DNA of 62,693 nucleotides from a virus. The stretch lies in the IMG/VR virus record IMGVR_UViG_3300047379_001393, positions 1 to 62,693 of that record. One strand, given 5' to 3'. The position numbers and the translations under genes were made by a program. Shown piece after piece: positions 36,695 to 45,431 of this stretch. Each line of letters starts with the position of its first letter. Position 1 is the stretch's first letter. Under the pieces are notes generated by a model. That model did not search any database. It had not been told where the DNA came from and worked only from the letters and a program-made list of their open reading frames with translations.

Positions 36695-37539
36695 AACCAC
36701 AATTCCAGCACGAAGTAACAACAAGCTTTATGTTATGGGCTGATAATTTTCTACTGAGAAAGGGAGAAGCTTATACAAACTATACATCAACACTTTATCC
36801 AAACACAAGCGATGACAGATTAAGCGCTGGACTCATAAGTTACAGCAGTCCTCATAAACAGTGGGTTTTTGACAGCAGTATTGAGGGGGCTAATATACCA
36901 AACGGAATAGATGATAACGGAAATTTTATTCCGAGAGACACTAATGGGCTAAAATTAGATTTTGATAACGGCCGGGCGATCTTAGATAGCTCATTTGGTA
37001 ATTCTAAAAATGGAATTAAAGCAACATATTCTGTGAAAGATTTTAATTTTTACATAACAAATCAAAGCGAAGAACAGCTAATTATAGACAGTAAGTTCGA
37101 TATTAATGATAGATTCAAACAAGACTTGGGAGGTATAGCTCCATACAAACAAGTTATACCAGCTATTTTTGTCAACTCTGAAACGTCAGAAAATCAACCA
37201 TATGCTTTCGGCGGAGAAGATAAAACATCAACAAATATAAGATGCGTTGTTTTTGCGGAAAATACATATCAACTTGATGGAGCGCTCTCTATCTTTAATG
37301 ATTCAAAAAATGAAGTTTATATAAAATTAAGCTTCGAAGATTATCCCATGAATGAATATGGAGACGTTATAGATTTTAATTATAAACAACTTTCATCAAA
37401 TTCTAAACAACAATATTTTCATATAGAAGGTGTTACAGTTTCTAAACTAAGTGATAGAATAAATAAAAATATAGATCCAGCTTTATTTGTTGGATTTATT
37501 GATTTTCAAATTACAAATTTAAGATTTCCTCGATCATAA
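36691..37539 (+). CDS. hypothetical structural protein, neck region
   Basis: This 282-residue beta-rich protein has no signal peptide or membrane segment. Its start (KPQFQHEVTTSFMLWADNFL) is followed by a Gly/Asn/Asp-rich beta body. It lies between the completion-like protein and the likely major tail tube protein, the place of a tail terminator or collar protein, but the sequence itself does not prove this. The 55 nt after it hold the next promoter-like motif and no further gene. Confidence 0.45.
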   Translation: MKPQFQHEVTTSFMLWADNFLLRKGEAYTNYTSTLYPNTSDDRLSAGLISYSSPHKQWVFDSSIEGANIPNGIDDNGNFIPRDTNGLKLDFDNGRAILDSSFGNSKNGIKATYSVKDFNFYITNQSEEQLIIDSKFDINDRFKQDLGGIAPYKQVIPAIFVNSETSENQPYAFGGEDKTSTNIRCVVFAENTYQLDGALSIFNDSKNEVYIKLSFEDYPMNEYGDVIDFNYKQLSSNSKQQYFHIEGVTVSKLSDRINKNIDPALFVGFIDFQITNLRFPRS

Positions 37540-37560
37540 TTCCCTTTTTAAAATAAAAAA

Positions 37561-37569
37561 TGTAATAAA
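37561..37569 (+). promoter_or_regulatory. weak late-type promoter motif before the tail tube gene
   Basis: TGTAATAAA lies in the 54-nt gap before the ATG at 37594, followed by GGAAGAA. It lacks the leading G of the fuller motif and is a weak candidate, but the gap and the following strong terminator suggest separate transcription of the tube gene. Confidence 0.3.
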
Positions 37570-37593
37570 GGAAGAACCCAACCAATTTATATT

Positions 37594-38886
37594 ATGTCAG
37601 ACACACACAGAGCACGAGTAATTTATCAAAGTGAAGCCTTATATGCTGGTACAGTTGATGCTACAGGGCATCATTTCAGCACCTCCTCTGATTGGAGTAC
37701 TAGAGCTGATTACAAAACACACGCAACCTACGCAGACGCCGTAGCAGAGGGAGACCCTATTCGCACAGGGGTACAGCAATTAAGACGAGTACAAAGCGCA
37801 AACTACAGCTTTTCAATCAATAGGCAAGATGTAAATCAATTTGGTCAGTTAGGAAGAATCGACTCTGTCGCTATTGATCCTCCAACAGTCACTCTTGATT
37901 TCTCATATTACATCACAAACGGAATTAACGAAAGAATTTTAGGCATGAACGTTCTAGGAGAGCAGAGCGCTTTGGCTGATGAAATTGTTGACGGTTTAGT
38001 TTGTGGCGATCCAATAGGGCATGACGGAACAAATTTCTTTATACTCACAACTTGTGAAGGGCATGACGCGGTAAGCAATAAAGATATGGATAGCATGAAA
38101 ACTGTTATAGCTTTAGGTAATGGTTACGTTTCAAATTACTCTATTGAGGCATCTGTAGGCTCTATGCCTACAGCTAGTGTCACTGTTGACGGTTTAAATC
38201 TAAAGAGCTACACAGGAACACAAGCCTTACCGATTCCATCTATTAATACAGAATACGGAATTCCTGTTGATGGAGTTGAGTTTAGTATTCCTCCCGCAGT
38301 TAGTGGAGTTTTAAATGATAGCGCTCCAGATTTAGATGATGAAGTAGAAGGATGGGCTTGCTTGCGCCCAGGAGACATCACAATGTCTCTTGGTACGGAT
38401 GGTCGAGCAGGCGAATTTGAAGCTCTTCCAGGAGCAGACGCTCCATATGATTACACTCATGGGTCTGCACACATTCAAAGTTTCTCGATTGACGTACCGC
38501 TTTCTAGATCAGTGCTCAATAGATTAGGAAGTCCATATGGCTATGCTAGAGTAGTGGATTATCCAGTCAATGTATCAGTTAGCGTTAACGCTATCATGGC
38601 AGACCTCAAAGAAGGGAATGTTGCAGATCTCATTTGGGACACAGAAGAGCACGACCTTGTTTTTACTCTTCGTGAGCCCGAACCATATGGAACAGGAAAA
38701 AAAGCTGTAGAATATAGAGTTAAAGGAGCTTTGTTAGAGGGAGAATCTTTCAGCTCTTCTATCGGAGACAATAAATCAGTAGACCTTACTTTTACAGCTC
38801 AAATTGGTGGCCCAGAAGATTTAGCTAGAGGTTTAATGATTTCCGGATCAAGAAACGCTTTAACGATCACTGGCGAGTTCGCTTAA
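37594..38886 (+). CDS. probable major tail tube protein (paralogue 3)
   Basis: This 430-residue protein is the largest of four tube-like paralogues. The shared pattern is visible: RQDVNQFGQLGRIDSVAIDP, a DFSYYITNGINERILG strand, then SNYSIEASVGSMPTASVTVD, a Pro-rich linker and a second half beginning HIQSFSIDVPLSRSVLNRLG. It is the only one with a gap before it, a promoter-like motif and a strong terminator right after it. Its sequence is also less A/T-skewed, with more frequent GCA/GGA-type codons by eye. This points to high expression, hence the major tube subunit. The paralogue at 38936 ends facing it across the terminator. Confidence 0.65.
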   Translation: MSDTHRARVIYQSEALYAGTVDATGHHFSTSSDWSTRADYKTHATYADAVAEGDPIRTGVQQLRRVQSANYSFSINRQDVNQFGQLGRIDSVAIDPPTVTLDFSYYITNGINERILGMNVLGEQSALADEIVDGLVCGDPIGHDGTNFFILTTCEGHDAVSNKDMDSMKTVIALGNGYVSNYSIEASVGSMPTASVTVDGLNLKSYTGTQALPIPSINTEYGIPVDGVEFSIPPAVSGVLNDSAPDLDDEVEGWACLRPGDITMSLGTDGRAGEFEALPGADAPYDYTHGSAHIQSFSIDVPLSRSVLNRLGSPYGYARVVDYPVNVSVSVNAIMADLKEGNVADLIWDTEEHDLVFTLREPEPYGTGKKAVEYRVKGALLEGESFSSSIGDNKSVDLTFTAQIGGPEDLARGLMISGSRNALTITGEFA

Positions 38887-38906
38887 TTTCATCTTAATCA
38901 TAACTC

Positions 38907-38934
38907 AAAAAAGCCCACTTTAGTGGGCTTTTTT
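38907..38934. terminator. bidirectional intrinsic terminator
   Basis: AAAAAAGCCCACTTT followed by AGTGGGCTTTTTT: a GC-rich stem (GCCCACT/AGTGGGC) with six A before and six T after, so it works in both directions. It lies between the stops of two convergent tail tube paralogues (38886 and 38936) and is the clearest terminator in the window. Confidence 0.9.
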
Positions 38935-38935
38935 G

Positions 38936-40057
38936 TTATATCCGAAAAATTCTCAAACCTTTAGAAGAGCTTACTCCAAATTGGAAAGAAGATGATACCG
39001 TTGATTGACCTCCAATTTGATTGGAGAAGGATTGAGATTTAAGTTGTGCATGATCAATTTGAATATTACTTATTACAGACGATAAAGAAAGTATACCTTT
39101 ATGATGATATCGATCAGTATGTTTAATTAGTATTTCATATCGCGCACCTTCTCTAAAAAAAGATTCTATTTCCCCTTCGGAATATTCTCTCAATATCATA
39201 TCAATTTCAGCAGACCCAATAATTGGTAGCTTTAATTTTCTATCAAAAACATAGTTACTTCCAAACCCATATATATCTTGACGATCAATTGGTATATTTA
39301 CAGAAATACTTTGTATCGCGGCAGACAAGCTTTCGATAGGAGATCCTCCATGATCTCCAGCTTCCTTTGATATCTCTATAATCATATCTCCAGGCATGAC
39401 AGCATTACCTTCATCAACAATCTCTTCTTCAAAACTTTGCGAGTCCAAGAATAATTCTTCGCTAGAAAAGTAATTATCAACACCGAGACTCACAGAAGGT
39501 AAAGTCGGAAGCTCTGAAGGGTTATAAATATCAAATTTCATATTACTTCCTGCATAAGAAATAGAGGCTGTAGGTAAAGATCCGACCTCAGCATTGTAAG
39601 AGTAATTAGTTAAAAAACAGTTACCCATGCCAATAATATGATATCCAGAAAACCCATCATCAGGAACAAAATTTAAATCTCTATGTTTTACGTCACTTGC
39701 TGCGACAATAATAATATTCGTATCATCAGTCGTTGGCGCATCAAAATAATTCTTTAATATGCTTGCGTCAGAATATGTATACAAGCCAATAGTAGATTCA
39801 TTCTCTCCGCTAGAGAACAAATAATTAATATCGCACGTAATTTCTGGTTGTCGGACTATGGGGGAGTCGAGATTTCTTTGAACAAGGCTATCGGAACCTA
39901 TTTGAGCCACATCTAATGTAGGATGATTAAATTCGTAGTTCAGACCCTGCAATCTTATAAGATTCCCTGAGGTTGTCCCATTGTCTTTATATGCAGGAAA
40001 ATCAGTTACTAAAACACCGAATTTTTCATATGTAAATCTTACTGGAGTGCAGCCCAT
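38936..40057 (-). CDS. tail-tube-type protein, paralogue 4
   Basis: This 373-residue beta-rich protein aligns by eye with the protein at 37594: APTLDVAQIGSDSLVQR-type start, CFLTNYSYNAEVGSLPTASI, then a second half AAIQSISVNIPIDRQDIYGF and a final QSFSNQIGGQSTVSSSFQFG that matches ESFSSSIGDNKSVDLTFTAQ of its paralogue. It faces the major tube gene across a shared terminator, which suggests inverted duplication. It may form a variant ring at a tube end or a decoration. The upstream GTGTAATC motif ends 6 nt before the ATG. Confidence 0.62.
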   Translation of the reverse strand: MGCTPVRFTYEKFGVLVTDFPAYKDNGTTSGNLIRLQGLNYEFNHPTLDVAQIGSDSLVQRNLDSPIVRQPEITCDINYLFSSGENESTIGLYTYSDASILKNYFDAPTTDDTNIIIVAASDVKHRDLNFVPDDGFSGYHIIGMGNCFLTNYSYNAEVGSLPTASISYAGSNMKFDIYNPSELPTLPSVSLGVDNYFSSEELFLDSQSFEEEIVDEGNAVMPGDMIIEISKEAGDHGGSPIESLSAAIQSISVNIPIDRQDIYGFGSNYVFDRKLKLPIIGSAEIDMILREYSEGEIESFFREGARYEILIKHTDRYHHKGILSLSSVISNIQIDHAQLKSQSFSNQIGGQSTVSSSFQFGVSSSKGLRIFRI

Positions 40058-40063
40058 TAATCT

Positions 40064-40071
40064 GATTACAC
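40064..40071 (-). promoter_or_regulatory. weak late-type promoter motif for the gene at 38936-40057
   Basis: GTGTAATC on the minus strand begins 14 nt and ends 6 nt before the ATG. It is a weak match, divergent from the good motif at 40087. Confidence 0.3.
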
Positions 40072-40086
40072 CTTTTCATCTATTAA

Positions 40087-40097
40087 GTGTATAAATA
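40087..40097 (+). promoter_or_regulatory. late-type promoter for the fibre genes
   Basis: GTGTATAAATA is the best copy of the late-type motif and contains TATAAATA, the T4 late promoter consensus. The fibre gene ATG at 40109 follows 11 nt later. Confidence 0.6.
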
Positions 40098-40108
40098 AAA
40101 GACCCGCC

Positions 40109-41515
40109 ATGCCTAATAAAAGAATATCAGATCTAAACGAAACAAAAAAGTTATACAATTATAACACCGAGGGATTTCGCAGTAGCGCAAAACTATATGA
40201 TAACCCCTCAGACGAAGAATCATTTTTATTGCTAGCTAGAACAAAAATTCAAAATGAAAAAGTAAAATTCAAACGAATAAAAGGCTCTTTATTAGATAAT
40301 GCTTTATATTTGACAGGAAAGCAGCTTGTTAGTGGCTCAAAAACGTTTGCAAATTCATGTACATTTTTAAGCAGAACAAATGTCAGCGAGATTATAGACA
40401 AAACATTAAATGGAGATATTAGTGGAAATATTTTTGTAGGAGAGTCGGGCTTGTTTCAAAATATGGGTATAGGAAAATCTTTTTCTGAAAGATCAGATGA
40501 GCCCGAATATACCTTAGATATATCAGGAGATTCTTGTTTTTTTGGAGATTTAACGCAAACAGGAGACTTTTTTCAGAGTGGAGATTTTTTGCGCATAGGA
40601 GAATCCAAGCAAATTGGTGATACCGTAATCTTTGGAGATAAAACAGTAACTGAAAATATATACGCTAAAGAGAATATATTCCACTATCAAGACTTAGATA
40701 CATTTATAAATTTTCAAAAAGAGTCTACTTCTATACAAGCCGGAGATGATGCTCGAATTGAAATTCAAAATTCGGGCAATCAAATAATATTTGATACATC
40801 AAACCAAGAACAAGTTAGGCTTACAGAAAGTGGGAGGCTAGCGATAAACAACGCAGATCCGCTAGGTCAGCTTTCAGTTACAGGTAAAACTTTTATACAA
40901 GATATATTTGTTTTTGACGAAGCAACTCAAGCTTTCACAAGAGTATATGGAGGAAGAAGTGAAAACATTTCATTTAAAACGCAATTACTCGACGGAGCAG
41001 ATAAACAAAATATACTTTTACCAAAACAATTTCACTCAAAACCAATTATCTCTGCAGTATTGGAAAATAAAAACGGCGGAGTTATTATACCTATATGCAT
41101 TGAAAACGTAACAAAAAATGATTTCGATATTAAACTCGGATCGATTCTAACAAGCAGAGATTATTATCTTCACACCATTGCACTTGAGCCTACATTTCAT
41201 GATGGAGTGAATTCAGTGCATTACGAAAACTATCCGAATGTGACTTGTCTTGATCCTGCGAACAACAGATATAACATTCAACGATTTTCCACGCAAGTTC
41301 AAGAAGAATCTGACGAAGTTCAAATATTTTTTCCGTTTGGGTTTAAAGAAACGCCTTCTGTATCAGTTACGATAGAGGGTCCAAACAATATTGTTCCGTA
41401 TACAATATCTAGTGTAAATAATGATTCATATAAAATTATTTTCGGAACTAAGGTGAATCAAAATTACACAATACATACTTTTTCAAGCAAGCCGGGCTTT
41501 ACTAGATTAGGGTAA
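40109..41515 (+). CDS. tail fibre / appendage protein A
   Basis: This 468-residue protein begins with a conserved head-like stretch (SLLDNALYLTGKQLVSGSKT, GDISGNIFVGESGLFQNMGI) shared with the next gene. It then has a shaft of short repeats (GDLTQTGDFFQSGDFLRIGE) typical of trimeric beta-helical fibres, a RLTESGRLAINNADPLGQLS motif common in fibres, and two C-terminal tandem domains (QNILLPKQFHSKPIISAVLE and EVQIFFPFGFKETPSVSVTI). No S74 domain is seen. It ends in a TAATG overlap with its paralogue. It is probably a virion appendage; receptor binding by the twin C-terminal domains is inferred. Confidence 0.7.
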   Translation: MPNKRISDLNETKKLYNYNTEGFRSSAKLYDNPSDEESFLLLARTKIQNEKVKFKRIKGSLLDNALYLTGKQLVSGSKTFANSCTFLSRTNVSEIIDKTLNGDISGNIFVGESGLFQNMGIGKSFSERSDEPEYTLDISGDSCFFGDLTQTGDFFQSGDFLRIGESKQIGDTVIFGDKTVTENIYAKENIFHYQDLDTFINFQKESTSIQAGDDARIEIQNSGNQIIFDTSNQEQVRLTESGRLAINNADPLGQLSVTGKTFIQDIFVFDEATQAFTRVYGGRSENISFKTQLLDGADKQNILLPKQFHSKPIISAVLENKNGGVIIPICIENVTKNDFDIKLGSILTSRDYYLHTIALEPTFHDGVNSVHYENYPNVTCLDPANNRYNIQRFSTQVQEESDEVQIFFPFGFKETPSVSVTIEGPNNIVPYTISSVNNDSYKIIFGTKVNQNYTIHTFSSKPGFTRLG

Positions 41516-43458
41516 TGAATAAAGACAACAGAATATCCAATTTACCAGAGAATTTTAATCTTTACTCGAATAAGGTTGAACCATTTCCCCATAAACCTGC
41601 CCAACCGATAGATCCAACTCAAAGCGATGATGACGTTCTATTTTTGATTACAAAATCCGGATCACATAACGAAAAAATTACATATTCAAATTTAAAATCA
41701 TCTATATTAGATAACACTGTTTTCCTAACAGGAGATCAATTAATTAGTGGCGAAAAGACTTTCGCTGATACATGCACATTCCAAGATACAGTTTATGTAC
41801 ATGAAGTCATTGATATTACTGAAACCGGAGATATTAGTGGGAATATTTTCGTTGGAGAAACTGGATTATTTGAGAAAGTTGGAGTCGGATTACATTTTAC
41901 AGACAGAAGAATATTGAAAGAAGTATACTCAGACTTTCCAGATAATGAAGATGGTTATCTAGAATATGATTTCGGTGGAGGTATAGACCCACAGACGTAT
42001 AGCGGTGGTTTAGATTTTGTTGACGGCGCTCCTGATTTCTCAACATCGGTCTCGTCTTACCCTTTATATGAACCATCTGGATGGTATAACTCAAATATAC
42101 CTATTTCTCAACAAAATAACGAAGAAGATCTATCGTTAGATAACAACCTTTTAAGCCCTGATTATATTCATAGAGAAATGCGAGGATCTTGGGCTGGTAT
42201 TTCGTTTGAAGAGGCGTTTTACTACAAATCATTTTCTATTTTTCATTCAGGCCTAGATCATTGCGCCGAAAACTTAAAAGTCGTTGCATCAAATAACGAT
42301 GTAGACTGGAATATCATACATCATATATCAGGACTTAAAACCGGCGATTATAATACGGGAAATCAAGCTTCAACTTTTACATTAGATGATTTTTATCCGC
42401 AAAAATATTCTCACTATAGATTAGTTGCAGAAAAAGTTATATCAGGAAACTTTTGGCAGTTTAATCATTTTAATTTTTCTGGACTAGAATTCGACTTACG
42501 GAGAAAAAGTGTTGACCCACAGTATACCTTGCATGTTTCTGGAGATTCTTGTTTTCTCGGGGACATTACCCACACTGGATTTGGGAGACAAAGTGGAAAT
42601 TTATACAGAATAGGAAATACAACTCAAACAGGAGACTCTTATATAGATGGAAATGAAACAGTAACAGGAGACATTTATGTAGGAGAAACAATTTACCATT
42701 TAAACAATGAAGATACTTATATTAGGTTTAAAGAAGATGATATTAAAATTCAAGCTGGAACTGGAGCAAAACTAACGCTTAGCGAATCAGGTAATAACAA
42801 AATACAATTCTATACAAGCGGTATCGAACAAATGCGTATAAATGAAAGCGGATTTGTCGGAATAAATACGGCAACTCCTTTTGCGGAATTATGCGTAACT
42901 GGAGACTCTTATTTAGAATGCGTTTTCACTACAGGTGAAGATGGGAGATGGGAGAGAGTTTTCGGTGGATCTGATGAAGACATTTCTTTTGTCACAGAAT
43001 TACCCAAAGGTCAAGACAGCTATCAGATAGATTTTCCAAAAACTTTTGGCATTGATCCGTCCGTAACATTGACTATGGAAAATAATATGGGTGGACCAAT
43101 TATTCCGTATTGTATCTCTGGAGTAAATAATTTTCAGTATCATATTAATTTTGCCTCTAATTTATTAAATGACGGATACAAGATTCATACCCTTGCTAGG
43201 CCAACAGGTCACTTATCATTAAATAAAACGACTACGCAATCTTTTATTCAAGAAATTTTTCCTGAGCCCGGAAAAGATATATATGAAATATTTTATCCTC
43301 AAGCTTTTCATACAAACCCAGTTGTATCCGCGACATTAGAGCATGAAAACATTATAATACCTTTCGTTATATCCGGAATTCAGCAGGATTCATTTAAAGT
43401 AGTACTAGGTAGAGAGCTTTACGACAACTGTAAAATTCACATTCATGCTGTACGTTAG
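41515..43458 (+). CDS. tail fibre / appendage protein B with inserted discoidin-like domain
   Basis: This 647-residue protein is a paralogue of the previous one: the shared start (SILDNTVFLTGDQLISGEKT, GDISGNIFVGETGLFEKVGV) and the shared shaft and twin C-terminal domains (KGQDSYQIDFPKTFGIDPSV, IYEIFYPQAFHTNPVVSATL). About 200 residues (about 132-330) are inserted between head and shaft. The insert has MRGSWAGISFEEAFYYKSFS, NLKVVASNNDVDWNIIHHIS and YSHYRLVAEKVISGNFWQFN, resembling F5/8-type C (discoidin) carbohydrate-binding domains. It probably binds glycans. It overlaps gene A by one base of the stop. Confidence 0.72.
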   Translation: MNKDNRISNLPENFNLYSNKVEPFPHKPAQPIDPTQSDDDVLFLITKSGSHNEKITYSNLKSSILDNTVFLTGDQLISGEKTFADTCTFQDTVYVHEVIDITETGDISGNIFVGETGLFEKVGVGLHFTDRRILKEVYSDFPDNEDGYLEYDFGGGIDPQTYSGGLDFVDGAPDFSTSVSSYPLYEPSGWYNSNIPISQQNNEEDLSLDNNLLSPDYIHREMRGSWAGISFEEAFYYKSFSIFHSGLDHCAENLKVVASNNDVDWNIIHHISGLKTGDYNTGNQASTFTLDDFYPQKYSHYRLVAEKVISGNFWQFNHFNFSGLEFDLRRKSVDPQYTLHVSGDSCFLGDITHTGFGRQSGNLYRIGNTTQTGDSYIDGNETVTGDIYVGETIYHLNNEDTYIRFKEDDIKIQAGTGAKLTLSESGNNKIQFYTSGIEQMRINESGFVGINTATPFAELCVTGDSYLECVFTTGEDGRWERVFGGSDEDISFVTELPKGQDSYQIDFPKTFGIDPSVTLTMENNMGGPIIPYCISGVNNFQYHINFASNLLNDGYKIHTLARPTGHLSLNKTTTQSFIQEIFPEPGKDIYEIFYPQAFHTNPVVSATLEHENIIIPFVISGIQQDSFKVVLGRELYDNCKIHIHAVR

Positions 43459-43468
43459 AAGAAAACTT

Positions 43469-43479
43469 GTGTAATAAAT
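43469..43479 (+). promoter_or_regulatory. late-type promoter motif before the S74 fibre
   Basis: GTGTAATAAAT in the 25-nt gap ends 4 nt before the ATG at 43484. A nearly leaderless transcript is expected. Confidence 0.45.
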
Positions 43480-43483
43480 TAAG

Positions 43484-45400
43484 ATGATCTCACAACATTT
43501 ATTTACTTCCGATCAGATTAGCGGTAAAATACTGCTTATCGACGAAATTAGCACTGATAATTTAAATATAGCTAATGACCTAGATGTTGGAGGATCAATC
43601 TCCTGCACTGGATCTCTAGGTCTAGGTATATCTCACCCGAACTACAAGCTCCACGTTATAGGTGACACGAATATAGAAGGAGACTTAACAGTTATTGGTG
43701 AATCAAATTTTAATGGAGATGTAAATATTTCTGGAGCCTTAGCAGTTGAAGAGGAAGCTATCTTTGACGGAGACGTTACCGCTAATGAAAATGTTACGAT
43801 CAAGAAAGATCTTGCAGTTAGCGGAAATTCCACTTTTAACGGAGACGTTACCGCTAATGAAAATGTTACGATCAATAAAGATCTTACAGTTAACGGAGAT
43901 TCGATTTTCGAAGGAGACGTTACCGCTAATGAAAATGTTACGATCAATAAAGATCTTACAGTTAACGGAGATTCGATTTTCGAAGGAGACGTTACCGCTA
44001 ATGAAAATGTTACGATCGAAGGGGACACAATTTTTAATGGAAATGTTGAATTTGAAGGAGATGATCCTTTAATAGTTAAAAACGGAATTCTTGAAATTCT
44101 CGAAGCAGTATCTGCCCCGACATTAGTACAAAATAAACTTTATAATTTAAATGGCAGTCTCTTCTGGAGTGGGGTAGATATACTAAACAGTTCTGACACA
44201 ATTGCCGAACTAGAAGACACAAATATCTCCTCTCAAGGAAACGGAGAATTATTAATATATAACGACACTTTAGATAAATGGGTTAACGCAAATTTAATTG
44301 CAGGAACGAATGTATCTTTACAGTTCTCATCTTCTAATTCTAATATAACAATTTCTTCTTCAGATATAGATGTATCTTTAGCTAATTTAAAAAACAAATT
44401 ATCTTCAAATCTTGGCACGCTTACTATCGGAGACTCAAATGATGTTGTAAAAATAAATGGTTCTCTAGAAGTCATCGGAACAACAACAACAAATAATGTT
44501 GAAGTAGTATCAACAAGTAATGGTGTTGTCTTTGAAGGTTCTGCGATAGATAATTTTGAAGGAACGTTAAAGGCGGGAACATTGAACGCAGATCGCACTT
44601 ATATTTTACCAAATAAAGACGGCACAATCGCAATGACTGGTGACATACCTACAAACGTCAATCAATTAGTGAATGACGCAGGATATTTAACTAGCCACCC
44701 TAATATTTCAGCGGCAAGTTCGTCAAATAACAGCGGAAGAACTTACGTACAAGATATAACACTAGATAGTAATGGTCACGTAACTTCGATTGCAACAGCA
44801 ACAGAAACAGTGGTCGATACAAACTTTGACACGACCTATTCCGCAGGAACCCATTTAAACCTAGACTCTACAACATTTTCTGTAAAAAGAGATCTTCGAG
44901 GGGCGGGAACTAATCCGAGCGAAGGTGTTTATGCTATTGGGCAAAATACTCAGAGTTATTTTATAATTCACGGTATTCTTGGGGGAATTAGTGCAGACAC
45001 CTATTTAGGGGGAACGCATGTATCAAGATTAAAAGCGAATGGCGATCTTCACGTTGATGGAGATGTCGTAGCTTTTTCTACTGCGGCATCCGACGAAAAA
45101 TTAAAAGATAATATAAACACCATAGATAATGCTCTTTATAAAGTAAATAAATTAAGAGGCGTAGAGTTTGAGTGGAATACAACCTCCAGAAAAGGAGAGA
45201 AAGACATAGGTGTTGTAGCTCAAGAGGTTGCAGAAGTTTTACCTGAAATTGTTCGCGAAAAAACTCCATGCGTTGGAGAGTTTTGTGAAAATACAGAAAA
45301 ATATAAAACAGTAGATTATCAAAAATTAACAGCAGTTTTAATTGAAGCCGTAAAAGAGCTTTCTGCTGAAGTAGAAGATTTAAAGAAAAAATTATCTTGA
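43484..45400 (+). CDS. tail fibre with S74 intramolecular chaperone
   Basis: This 638-residue protein has an N-terminal short head and a shaft of 24-residue repeats (GDVTANENVTINKDLTVNGD) of left-handed beta-helix type. A middle part (NKLYNLNGSLFWSGVDI, RTYILPNKDGTIAMTGD) is common in fibres of this kind. A C-terminal Peptidase_S74 chaperone starts at Ser in AASDEKLKDNINTID (Ser codon 45089-45091), continues KDIGVVAQEVAEVLPEIV and ends in a coiled coil. In the family the chaperone is cut off by itself before that Ser-Asp after trimerisation. The last 4 nt of the gene overlap the -35 box of the following promoter. Confidence 0.88.
   Translation: MISQHLFTSDQISGKILLIDEISTDNLNIANDLDVGGSISCTGSLGLGISHPNYKLHVIGDTNIEGDLTVIGESNFNGDVNISGALAVEEEAIFDGDVTANENVTIKKDLAVSGNSTFNGDVTANENVTINKDLTVNGDSIFEGDVTANENVTINKDLTVNGDSIFEGDVTANENVTIEGDTIFNGNVEFEGDDPLIVKNGILEILEAVSAPTLVQNKLYNLNGSLFWSGVDILNSSDTIAELEDTNISSQGNGELLIYNDTLDKWVNANLIAGTNVSLQFSSSNSNITISSSDIDVSLANLKNKLSSNLGTLTIGDSNDVVKINGSLEVIGTTTTNNVEVVSTSNGVVFEGSAIDNFEGTLKAGTLNADRTYILPNKDGTIAMTGDIPTNVNQLVNDAGYLTSHPNISAASSSNNSGRTYVQDITLDSNGHVTSIATATETVVDTNFDTTYSAGTHLNLDSTTFSVKRDLRGAGTNPSEGVYAIGQNTQSYFIIHGILGGISADTYLGGTHVSRLKANGDLHVDGDVVAFSTAASDEKLKDNINTIDNALYKVNKLRGVEFEWNTTSRKGEKDIGVVAQEVAEVLPEIVREKTPCVGEFCENTEKYKTVDYQKLTAVLIEAVKELSAEVEDLKKKLS
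43769..44017 (+). repeat. 72-bp in-frame tandem repeat in the fibre shaft
   Basis: Units start at 43769, 43841, 43913 and 43985, each beginning GGAGACGTTACC. The second to fourth units agree almost base for base, whereas the first differs at several positions. The unit is 24 codons, so copy number changes the shaft length without breaking the frame. The identity indicates recent expansion. Confidence 0.9.
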
Positions 45401-45425
45401 CTTTTATAGCTAAATTAGCTATAAT
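45397..45425 (+). promoter_or_regulatory. sigma70-type promoter with operator-like palindrome
   Basis: TTGACT (45397-45402), 17 bp, TATAAT (45420-45425); ATG at 45432 starts 6 nt later. A perfect inverted repeat, TATAGCTAA-A-TTAGCTATA (45405-45423), fills the spacer and enters the -10 box, as expected for a repressor site. Confidence 0.75.
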
Positions 45426-45431
45426 TGTCGC

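Noticed and set aside
43769-44017. CRISPR array
   Set aside because: Repeats are directly adjacent, 72 bp long and in frame within a fibre gene; no spacers.
43642-44072. Long ORFs in other frames across the 72-bp repeats of the S74 fibre
   Set aside because: They are by-products of the repeat: a 72-bp unit keeps all frames open. The fibre frame is the one with domains.
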